From NCBI GenBank assembly GCA_963556145.1, contig OY744469.1, forward strand, positions 620,001 to 684,000: a stretch of DNA of 64,000 bases. Reading direction: 5' to 3'. The notes beneath the pieces are model-generated. The model was not told the DNA's origin. It saw nothing but the letters and a program-made list of their open reading frames with translations, and made no database searches. The position numbers and the translations under genes were made by a program. The first letter of the stretch is position 1. The number at the start of each line of letters is the position of its first letter. Source of the stretch: Hygrocybe punicea. Its lineage: Eukaryota > Basidiomycota > Agaricomycetes > Agaricales > Hygrophoraceae. Positions 30,554 to 40,446 of the stretch are shown one piece after another.

Positions 30554-33339
30554 CTTCCTGTAAACTATCATTGAGAGGAGGGGGAGGAGCAGTAACACAG
30601 TAGTGATCGAATACTTTGTTGAGAATCTCAGTGCCACGTTCAATATACTCGTCATCCCAATGGACCTTGAAGTATTCCATCTTGATTCCCGGATCAAGGA
30701 TGAGAGAGAGAAAATAGATATTTGTGTCGTCTGTGTGGTTGTACCGCTTCCAGAGGTTTTTGAGACCATGTTGGAGGCCATGAGTGACAGGTGCATACTT
30801 TGGAAGCTTTTCCATCGTCTCCCATTTCTCTTGCATGAATTCGAGGGCAGGAAGGGCACGGAGCATGGTGGGGCGAGTAGCGGAAGAGAAGACTTGGCAT
30901 GCAGTAGCTGGCTCTTTAAGGCAGTTGCAGATGAGTTCTAAAAGCTCCCATTCACCAGGTGTCATCGTGAACATCCCATAACCTTTCCCACCAGTGAGCT
31001 TGGGCACTTGATCAGAACTGTCTGCAAGCAATGCAAATTTGATACAAGCCGCCTTCACTTCATGAAGATGGGTTATGAGGTCATAGAGTGACACCCATCG
31101 AGTGCGAACCCACTTGATGAGTTCAAGTTTGTTAACGTTCTCCTCAATACATAACTTTAGGAAATATGCACGCGCTTGTGGAGATGCTCGGATTTGGTTG
31201 ATAAAAGTGAGCGCCTTGCCAAGGACATCCTTCGGGTCGAATTCCATGTCAAGTTCTTCAGCATCAAGGTCCTCCAGAGTTAAAATCTCATCCGTGATGC
31301 CTTCAAGGTCAATGCAACTGAAGTCGTCGTCGTCGTGATCATGGTTACCGTGATTGTTGTCGCTGCTGCGTTTCTTTGCAGCCTTCTTCACTAATACGCG
31401 TTTGATGAGATGAATAGGGGTAGGTGCGACAGCCTCGATGAATGCTCGCGTTGAGCAGTGGATTGAGTGCTCCATGCAACGACTGCGCTGCTCTTTTGCT
31501 ACTCACTTCGTAGCGAAAGGGTCAATTTCATCAGCAACTTCCTGTATCGTGCAGTCGTTCACAGAGGCATTGTCTGCAATGCCCCACCCAAGCTTGAGGA
31601 AACCCATTAGTTTACCACGACACAGCACTCAGTAGTTTACACACCTTGTCGGACTTCAGAATCCCATATTCGCGAAAAGTGTCCTTCAACAAGGCACCAG
31701 TATTTGCACCGGTATGAGACCCTTGGATCTGTGTAAATCTAATAGGTTGCTCATGGAGGACCCATTGCTTGTCAATCCAATGACCTGTGATGGCAAGAAA
31801 GGGGTCTGAGGCCTTCGATGTGCCGGTATCGAAGGTAAAAGAGATTGCACTATTGAGCTCCTTGAATTGTTCGTGGAGAAGACCCTTCACTCGGATTGAC
31901 TTCGCGTAGATCTCCTCAGTGACGAGCATGCAGTGAGGAATATCACGAGGACTCATAGAGGGACATTGGTAGAGCAGGAGGTTGTGGAAAGTGGGCTTCT
32001 CAACGAGTTGGAAAGCCTGATCATCTGACACAACGAGTTCACAGATGTGAGAAAGGAGGCCTTCTTGCGACCATGCAGGGACTTTTGGTGTCGACACTGC
32101 GAATGTATCCAGAGAACTTTGGACACTGCTTGTCTCGTCAGTGTTCCTCAGAGGCGCACAACGATGGTTTGGCAGGATTCCGTTCTTTTCGCATAACGTA
32201 TGATACTTCGTGTAGTGTTTCCCACCTTCTTGCGAAATGTGCATGCAAAGCGTGGTGACACTACTGGATGCGCTGAACATGGCACTGTGCCGTTATGAGC
32301 ATTGTTCCATTGGATACTGAATGAGACAGATACTTACGGACAAAGTTTACAAGAATACTTCTTCACGGTTTTGTTGTCAACTTCAAAGAATGTCTTGAAC
32401 ATGAGGTTGACGTCTGCCCGTCGGGTATCCTTCTTTCGCACATGAGGCTTCCATTTCTATGAACATAGTTAGATATAATGTACTACACAGAGATTAAAAT
32501 ACATACCGAGTGGTCTTGCGCGGACATGCTGTCAAGCTCAACCAAATGCTTCCTGGCGGTCTGCTCTTCCTCGTCCTCAACTTCATCCCCATTCACATCT
32601 TCGTCTTCGTCTTCGTCTTCATCCCCGTCATCTTCCCCATCTTTGTCCCTGTTCTCATCTTTGTCCTCGCTATCGTCATCATTGTCCTTGCTCTCAACTA
32701 CCTTCTTGCAACCAGAAACCAACTTGGACTTCTTGGTGGCAGTAGCACTGGGAATTGCTTTGTCCGCTTTCCTTTTAGACATTCACGTGCTATGTCGTAC
32801 ACCAGCGATGGTGTGTGCAGGACGACGTCCTCCATTGCGAAGTTGGGAAAGCCGAGGATGGGCAAGGGAGGATTTCACGCTGGAGCTGGATGTAGCTTTG
32901 GCCATTGCAGAGTTGATTGTATCGGTATCGGCCTCGTCGTGGTACCAATCAAAGTCGTCAGGCAGGGCAGGCATAGTGAAAAAAATAAGATGTAAACAAA
33001 GATAAATAGATGAAATGAGCCACATGCCTGTCCAAGTAACTAAGTGGTTCGCGTTCAAATGTGGTTCAAAATGGTTTAAACCGATAATAATTTTGAAAAC
33101 CAGGAACCGAACCTGCAGTTTGGTTCGCCCATATGCCTGAACCAAACGCAAAATTTCGGTTCGGTTCACGGTTCAAACCGGGTTCGGATCGGTTCTGAAC
33201 CAAACTTCGGCAACACTAACCCAACAAGGTAGAAAATTTAGCACCCAAGTTAGAAAGGTTAGAAAGTGTATGTTCCGTTCATCTGCTTGAGGTGTCGTAA
33301 ATTCTCGTTCGAGTCCTGTCCCTTTTCTCATATCTCTGT

Positions 33340-34145
33340 GCAGGTCCAGAAACTACTCAACAATGAAGCACCCCAGGCGCCGGCGTCCGACTTTCAGTGA
33401 AATGCACTGCTCCAAACGCACTGTTTTCTTACCGAGCAGCAAAGAGGCTACCAGAGAAGGGCTTGCCTGTACGGCGATCACAATGAACATCTTCGATCTG
33501 ACTGGAAAAAATGGAAGTTGGAAATTATTCAACTCATGGCCACCAAGGTAGCATACGAGGTTGCATCTTCCAAACGCTTCCCACTGATAATGGATGCAGG
33601 AAATGCTAAGGGCCTCTTTTTCATATTGTGTCACCTTTAGTGATCTTATCCAGACTCATACAGTGGAACTTCATGCTCTCCTTGCGCGACTCGAAGCAAG
33701 TATACAAACTTGCACCCACATCGCCGACAGAGCGCAATGTCTTGCCGACGGAGATGACATTGGGACCGTCATTTGTAATGCAGCATCAACAATTGAGCGG
33801 TGCTTCGAAGTTCAACCCCACATGCTGTCAGCTCTTTGTGGCAAGGAATTGAAACAATATGATATTTTTGTTCAAGAAACTAAAGTCGTAACAAAACAGC
33901 AAGAAGATCTCTTAGAAATGATTCATGTCAGTTTCTAATGTCAAAAATTTGTCCTAAAGCGCTAAAAAAACATCTGCAGCATCAAAACCAAATTTTCATT
34001 GAAGCGCAGCGAAATGATCCCTTCGTCAAGGAGCATACCAGTGGTGTGAAATTACTTGAGCATGCCTACTTCAAGTTCCAGGAGATCTGGAAGTGCCTGA
34101 AAGACGTGTCGTCGCGGCATGTAATAAGATCATCCTGGAGGTGAA
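33340..34145 (+). pseudogene. Bro1/PalA-like (ALIX V domain) gene fragment
   Basis: A plus-strand exon (~33650-33928) encodes LHALLARLEASIQTCTHIAD, GDDIGTVICNAASTIERC, FEVQPHMLSALCGKELKQYD and QQEDLLEMI. After a probable 56-bp intron (GTCAGT...CTGCAG) it continues with HQNQIFIEAQRNDPFVKEHT and LEHAYFKFQEIWKCLKD. This helical pattern matches what I know of the V domain of fungal Bro1/PalA proteins, ESCRT-linked scaffolds of endosomal sorting and pH signalling. The Bro1 domain and Pro-rich tail are missing, upstream pieces contain stops, and the end breaks off at ~34110. A gene fragment; family call moderately supported. Confidence 0.45.
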
Positions 34146-34152
34146 AGCACAA

Positions 34153-35660
34153 TTACAAGGGTGTTGGAATGGTAGTGAGAAGCATGAGATGGTGACTGCG
34201 CATAGGATTATGAATATTCAACCTGTGGGGACAAAAGGTTGGACTTACATCATCGGGTATTGGAATTAAATCACCCAAATTTATGTTCCACTCCTCCAAA
34301 ATCTTCCAAGTATCCTCTTCATCCTTCTCGCCATCTCTATGTGTCCCTTTTTCCTTGCCTTTTACAGACCCATCGGTATGCAACTCTCCAACCCTTCCCC
34401 ATACCTCGATCTTCAATTTCTCCCCACTTAAATCAGACCACTCTGCAAATTCACATCCTGCATCTACCGAAAACGATGGATTTGTTGATGGACGGTGTAT
34501 TCGGGATATAAAATTTGGAATGTTCAGCTGGTCATCCAGAGCTGATGAGGATGTCAAAGCAGAGGGCCCAGGACCAGAAGATTGTGGCAGTTTCCATTTC
34601 GAGAGGGAAGTCGTGGGAGATTGTCCATTGAACCGGAGCAGGGAAGCCACCATGGGGACTATCGGCTTCATTGGGGATGTTCGCGGAGAAGCAGGTTGTG
34701 GGGGCTTAATACCTGCGGCAGAGGTAGGTCTAGATGCTGGATGGGAGGCGGTGGTGGAGGGAGAGTTTCTCAAATGCAGTAAAGGGAACTTGTCTTTTCC
34801 TACAGGCGCACGACGAGGTGTAGAAGGTGTAGAAGGCCAGGAGCGTGGAGGGCCCATCTGAGGTGTTGTTGGGACATTCCCTGGGTAGGCCAACGTGACC
34901 GGAGGGATGGTGACGACCATGAATGTTTCTACCAATTGAGACCTAACGACTTTCTCTAACCTTGATTAGGGAAATGCAGGGATAAGGGTAAATCCTTTTC
35001 TGCAGGTATCCATACTCTTAAGAGCATGAGTACGGATACAGATTCTCGTATCCGTGGGCTTCAAAATGAGCCGGAGATCATCCAAAATGGTCAAGAATTG
35101 ACTGAGATAGAGACTAAACATTGATTGGACTCTATCTCAGTCAATTCTTGACCGTTTTGGATGATCTCCGGCTCATTTTGATCGGGAATCCGTGGGTAAA
35201 ATTCGTGGATATTGCATCCGTATCTGTGGGGAGTACGAGTATGGATACAGACAAATGTATCCTGGGATTACCCCTGCATTTCCCTAACCTTGATTGAGAG
35301 TTATCTGGTAACACGGCCAACAAAGATGAAGTGATTGACATGGATGACCCAGAGATGTTGTGATGAAAATGCCCACTCATGGAGGATACCATAGAATTTG
35401 TCCAGGGACGATTGGCAGGTTGTATCATAGGAGAGGCAGTAGGTTGCGATTGTCCAGTAGTCGAGTTTGGTCCCATGCTACCACCGCTGGAGAAGCTCAC
35501 TTGAGGTGACATCAAGGTCATCTGAAAGATGACCATGAGAAGTGAATTGAGGCTGCTCCGAAGGTTGTGCTAATGCTGATGCTAGCTCGTCGCGTGTGGG
35601 GAAAGTTGTGAGATTGTGGACTTGGATAGAGGTGATATGCCTGATAAGACACTGTGTACC
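34153..35660 (-). pseudogene. UVRAG/Vps38-like gene, disrupted by a MITE and a LINE fragment
   Basis: The minus strand starts inside the gene with IRHITSIQVHNLTTFPTRDE and LASALAQPSEQPQFTSHGHL, resembling the start of basidiomycete UVRAG/Atg14-domain proteins (PI3-kinase complex, autophagy and endosomes). A Ser/Pro-rich stretch follows, and near the end KILEEWNINLGDLIPIPDD at a GTAAGT donor (~34250). A 320-bp MITE splits the frame; taking it out with one target duplication gives a continuous SQSRLEKVVRSQLVETF. The 5' end is replaced by a LINE fragment at about 35650, and the exons expected below 34153 are not found; a different gene fragment lies there in the other orientation. The family name is by recollection of pattern. 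Confidence 0.45.
34967..35286. mobile_element. 320-bp hAT-type MITE, copy A
   Basis: Ends TAGGGAAATGCAGGG / CCCTGCATTTCCCTA are perfect inverted repeats, flanked by ACCTTGAT on both sides (34959-34966, 35287-35294). The centre is a long hairpin: a ~50-nt arm with GAGCCGGAGATCATCC and CAAGAATTGACTGAGATAGAG, repeated in inverted form after a ~16-nt loop. Copy B (53489-53808) is the same length and nearly identical in the opposite orientation. Confidence 0.95.
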
Positions 35661-35945
35661 TGCACAAGATAAACAAATCGCCAACACCCTACTGCCCCAA
35701 TTGCGATACCGATGAAGAGAATATACACCACTTCATTTTCGACTGCCCAAAATACGTCCGCCCAAGACACCTGCTATACGTTAAACTCCGCCACAACGCC
35801 CACTCGCTCAAATTTCTACTCAATACTAAAGAAGGCACGAATGAGCTGTTAAAATACATAGGGTGAACGGGCCGTCTTAAATCCACATTCAGTGACCCCT
35901 CCCACCAGCCTCAACCCAACTAACCATCCTTTCATTGACAGACTC
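35650..35945 (+). pseudogene. 3' end of a non-LTR retrotransposon (C-terminal zinc finger)
   Basis: The plus strand encodes LHKINKSPTPYCPNCDTDEE, then NIHHFIFDCPKY, a CX2CX7-8HX4C finger like the last part of the LINE at 41501. HSLKFLLNTKEGTNELLKYI and TGRLKSTFSDPS follow, split by one TGA. It is a heavily 5'-truncated insertion into the UVRAG-like gene, older than the 41-kb LINE judging by protein divergence. The tail region to ~36200 has no clear poly(A). Confidence 0.7.
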
Positions 35946-37639
35946 ATCTCCCGACACCCTCATGACAATCTACAGCTCCTCACTACATACTACGCTTGCC
36001 CACAAAAGGCTTCGCAACTACCCCGCCCACCCCCTAACTCGACGTCACCCAAACTAGCCAACGACTCGCATACCACCACGCGCACCACTTTACATACATT
36101 TCTACCTGCATTAGCCCCTCGTGCACACCCGCTACAGCAGTCGAGCACTTGTTATATGACCACTTGCACCTACCACACCAATTACCCTGGGCACCCTCAT
36201 TAAGTCAGACTAGTGGGGTGTGGGCCATTGCTTTGCATGGCAGGTTACTCGTCCCTTTTTAGTAATGAGAGAATAAGTGGATACAAATCATACAGTATTA
36301 TGATGCTGCTATGATAATCAATATTTGCAAAGTTATTAATATTTTCTTTATTATTACATACTGATGCCATTCAGATACCATTCAGATACCATACTACAAT
36401 GATATAGCTTTCATAATTGATTATACCCTGTTCCTTCCAATTTGTCATAATGCAATATCAGATCCCAAATTGGCATCTTTCATATGAAGTTTGCAGTGTT
36501 CATGCTGGCATATATACAACTAATTTACTACTCTATCAGTAGTCATAGTTACTCTGTGAAAGTTTTACAGAATACATAGTAAGTATATCCAGAAACTTTA
36601 AGTATCTGAATTATTTGTCGGGTCAAGAATGACCTCCTGTGAGTATGGTAGAAATAAACACATGTACAATGACACCAACTGCACTTGTATTGGAACCACT
36701 TTGATAAGATCACTGGGTTTGATGATACCAGAATCAACAAGATGACTGGTTCAGCTTGTGCACTAGCAATGCTTCCGATTCATGAAGCTGTGAAGTTGGT
36801 GACACAATGTTCTTGTGTAACAGTTTGATCAGTGTTGAACACCTGAACCAATTCCAGCACACATGATGAAGATAGGTGTGATATGCATGAATGGAATTTA
36901 TGGAACAGACAGTGTCTGTTGCACTGCAATGCTGCATACTGTGTCTGGGACACTGGCCCAATGATTTACTGAAATCCATTCAGCCTGTTTTACCAGTATT
37001 GATAATGTATTAAGTATGAGGTGCATTGCAAGGATATGTAGCACTTGTACAGACCCATCCAATATACAGGTCATACTATTATGTCTACAATGGGATTGCC
37101 GAGGGTTGAAGGTGGAACATTGTATTATACCTCTTTGACAAGAAATCACTGCTTGCATTGGAAACGATTTCAATGTGCATATTATATATGACTCACTGGA
37201 TGCAAGCCATAGTATTTCAACTCAAAATATCTTGAAGTTATCTGGAAATTAATCCATGTTACTTTAATACAACATTGTGAGAAAAGATTTAAAAACCTTC
37301 TAAATCATGTCAGTTCGTTTTGAAGGAAGTGATCATAAAAGTATCTTGAGTGCTATCTTAAAAGAAATACAATTTCATAGTCTTTGAACATCTTGGTTTT
37401 CTTATAATGTTTATCATATCTTTATGATACCTGTCTCAGAAATGTACAAAAAATATGCACTAAATATGTAAATGTTCTCTGCAAATGACATGTTAAAATA
37501 ATATGGATTAATTTTTAGGCAATTTCAAGATATTTTTATTAGAAATATTATGGCTTGCATCCAGTGACTGCAACACAGACACATCTGATATAATGTGTGT
37601 ACAATTGTGGGTGGAAGGGGAATGCATCAGAAAAAGGCT
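35946..37639. other. AT-rich region, no gene recognised
   Basis: Possible LINE 3' UTR up to ~36200, then AT-rich sequence with no open frame longer than about 90 codons and no clear repeats. GGGCCATTGCTTTGCA at 36226 matches 25362. Confidence 0.45.
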
Positions 37640-38500
37640 GGGACATCTACTGAACACTGACTGAACACTTTCAACCTCTTCAACGAGTAGTCAATGTTTG
37701 CCTTAATGATAATTCTAATACACATTGTACATGTAGCTACACAACATATACATCGAATACGTTGTTCGTACAACAATTTGTGCAAGGGAAATGCCACGGA
37801 TGAAGGCTGGGACATGAACCGAACACCTTACCGAACATACCGAACACTTTGCAAGTAGTCAATGATTGCATTAATATTAATTCTAATACAAATATTAATT
37901 CTAATACACATTGTACTGGTAGCTACACTACAGATACACTGAATACGTTGTTCGCACAACAATTTGTGCAAGGGAAATGCCACAGATGAAGGCTGGGACA
38001 TGAACCGAACACCTTACCGAACATACCGAACACTTTGCAAGTAGTCAATGATTGCATTAATATTAATTCTAATACACATTGTACTGGTAGCTACACTACA
38101 GATACACTGAATACGTTGTTCGCACAACAATTTGTGCAAGGGAAATGCCACAGATGAAGGCTGGGACATGAACCGAACACCTTACCGAACATACCGAACA
38201 CTTTGCAAGTAGTCAATGCTTGCATTAATATTAATTCTAATACACATTGTACTGGTAGCTACACTACAGATACACTGAATACGTTGTTCGCACAACAATT
38301 TGTGCAAGGGAAATGCCACAGATGAAGGCTGGGACATCAACCGAACACCTTACCGAACATACCGAACACTTTGGACCTGTTCGACAAGTAGTCAATGCTT
38401 GCATTAATATTAATTCTAGTACACATTGTACATGTAGCTACACTACAGACACATCGAATACATTGTTCATATGACTATTTGTGCAAGGGGAATGCCCCAC
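37640..38500 (+). repeat. Tandem array, ~168-bp unit
   Basis: Units contain AAGTAGTCAATGATTGCATT, GAATACGTTGTTCGCACAAC and AACCGAACACCTTACCGAAC. AAGTAGTC occurs near 37852, 38039, 38207 and 38385. One unit has an internal 17-bp duplication (TATTAATTCTAATACAAA) and the last is longer by about 11 bp. About five units, the first most diverged. Confidence 0.85.
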
Positions 38501-39560
38501 ATGCAGGCTGCGGCATCTTTGGTGTGTTTGGTGGATGTGTTCGGTGTAGTATACCTAGTCATACCGGTCGATGGACATCCACCAAACATGTACACCAAAC
38601 ACACCGGATGTGTTTGGTGTAGTATACCTAGTCATATTGGCTTACCAACATCCACTGAACATGTCAACCGAACACACTGGTTCAATATGTTCGATGTGTT
38701 CAGTGTAGTATATCTGGTTATACCAGTGTACTGACATGCACCGAACATGTCCACCGAACATGTTCGATGTGTTCGGTGTAGTATATCAGTTTACTGACCT
38801 GCACCAAACATGTCCACCGAACACAGCGAACATGTTCGATGTGTTCGGTGTCGTATATCTGGTCATTCTAGTTTACTGACATGCACCGAACATGTCCACC
38901 AAACACACCGAACATGTTCGATGTGTTCGGTGTCGTATATCTGGTCATTCTAGTTTACTGACATGCACCGAACATGTCCACAGAACACACTGAACATGTT
39001 CGATGTGTTCGGTGTCATATATCTGGTCATACTAGTTTACTGACATGCACCGAACATGTCCACCAAACACACCGAACATGTTCGATGTGTTCGGTGTAGT
39101 ATATCTGGTCATTCTAGTTTACTGACATGCACCGAACATGTCCACCAAACACACCGAACATGTTCGATGTGTTCGGTGTAGTATATCTGGTCATACTAGT
39201 TTACTGACATGCACCGAACATGTCCACCAAACACACCGAACATGTTCGATGTGTTCGGTGTCGTATATCTGGTCATTCTAGTTTACTGACATGCACCGAA
39301 CATGTCCACCAAACACACCGAACATGTTCGATGTGTTCGGTGTAGTATATCTGGTCATACTAGTTTACTGACATGCACCGAACATGTCCACCAAACACAC
39401 CGAACATGTTCGATCTGTTCGGTGTCATATATCTGGTCATACTAGTTTACTGACATGCACTGAACATGTCCACAGAACACACTGAACATGTTCGATGTGT
39501 TCGGTGTCATATATCCGGTCACACCGGTTTACTTACATGCACTGAACATGTCCACCAAAA
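38500..39560 (+). repeat. Tandem array, 82-bp palindrome-rich unit
   Basis: CGAACATGTTCGATGTGTTCG recurs at exactly 82-bp steps (38827, 38909, 38991 and on to ~39490), about ten units. Each unit holds CGAACATGTTCG (self-complementary) and ACCGAACATGTCC facing TGTTCGGTGT, so single strands can fold repeatedly. Units differ at a few fixed places (GTCGTATAT/GTAGTATAT/GTCATATAT). The CCGAACA word is shared with the neighbouring 168-bp array, which suggests common descent. Confidence 0.9.
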
Positions 39561-40446
39561 CACCGTACAGATGTTTGTGCAAACAACTGCGCCAGATTAA
39601 AGCTGGGACACCTACCAAACACTCACCGCACACATTTGGACCTGTGTGACAAGTGTACAATGGACACTGTTTGACCTCATTTCATTATCAACAATTCTAT
39701 TACACACAGTAGATGTGGCTACATGACAGATACCACTGACATATTGTTCATTCATACACGGCACATTGCATTATGAATGCATGTGATCATTATCAGAAAC
39801 CAATTGCAATTGCAATACCAACATGATATAACACTACCCATTTCCAAATTGGCTGCTGTGATCCGGCTGCCTTATTGTTCTTGCTGATTGGGACAACAAA
39901 TTCTCACACTCAACTCCGCCCAGTCACACGGTTTCATAATTATTCCCAGGGCTTCAAAATTGTTCCCACGGCTTGGCAAATTAGAGTCTGACCCTGAGTT
40001 TGAGAATCCACCGTATAGAACGATTCCCTTATAGGGACTCGTAACAAGGCAAGTAAAACAATGCGAGGACGCATTGGGACTCCGGGGGGATTACTCGTTG
40101 GAGCCGCACTTGCTAGTCAGAGGCGCAGAGAAAAGGGAAGGCCCCTTTATTTAGTTTACTTTATGCCCACGTTGTAAGGTCCTACATAGGGTTCACCCCA
40201 ATGGACATAAATTGGAAAAAAAAAAAAAGACGCTGTGTAAATTTCACACAAGGGGCGTCAGTGATGAACAGAAAAGTTGACACTGCTAGCTAAACCAACT
40301 TGTGCCAGCCCGTCGACAATAATGTCTCCATTGTTGATTGTTGAGTCGGCGTTCTCTAACATGTCGCAATATGTGACCAGCGAGATTTCACCTGGATACG
40401 CATAAGCCAAGAACCCTGCTGGAACTTGGGCAGAAGAGGGTATAAG
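39561..40446. other. Intergenic; fragment of a minus-strand ORF
   Basis: 39561-40200 shows nothing recognisable. A poly(A) run (40216-40228) and a short hairpin with TGTGTAAATTTCACACA follow. 40258-40476 on the minus strand is open for 72 codons (SSAQVPAGFLAYAYPGEISL) and could be the last exon of a lost gene; I do not recognise it. Confidence 0.35.

Larger units (their letters stand above)
28934..32782 (-). pseudogene. hAT-family transposase, inactivated
   Basis: ATG at 32782 begins a Lys-rich then acidic N-terminus (DKDGEDDGDEDEDEDEDVNG). A BED-type zinc finger spans two exons (YSCKLC; later HISQEGGKHYTKYH). The middle has SFTFDTGTSKASDPFLAITG, the DD part of the RNase H-like fold, and EHSIHCSTRAFIEAV. 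ELIKWVRTRWVSLYDLI and PGEWELLELICNCLKEP are typical hAT helical-insertion segments. The hATC dimerisation end follows the nested element: PTLAHILVARDYLAIPGSSV then GSERLFSS. Two in-frame stops (TAG, TGA) lie upstream of the hATC part and a TGA follows MDFRN, so the copy is dead even without the insertion. Confidence 0.85.
28731..33218 (-). mobile_element. hAT transposon with transposase gene
   Basis: Terminal inverted repeats TAGTGTTGCCAAAGTTTGGTT (left) and, reversed, TAGTGTTGCCGAAGTTTGGTT (right). A minus-strand hAT transposase lies between them. The 8-bp flanks (CACCACCA and ACCCAACA) do not match, so the original target duplication is lost or one flank was rearranged. A 1.2 kb relative with the same ends is nested at 29370-30553. 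Confidence 0.75.

Noticed and set aside
33280..33330. tRNA-like GTTCGAGTCC T-loop
   Set aside because: No acceptor stem, D arm or anticodon arm can be built around it.
25362..36245. GGGCCATTGCTTTGCA at both sites as ends of one 11-kb element
   Set aside because: The matches are short, in direct orientation and without matching flanks.
37640..39560. Possible CRISPR-like array
   Set aside because: Units are contiguous tandem repeats with no unique spacers, and the sequence is eukaryotic.
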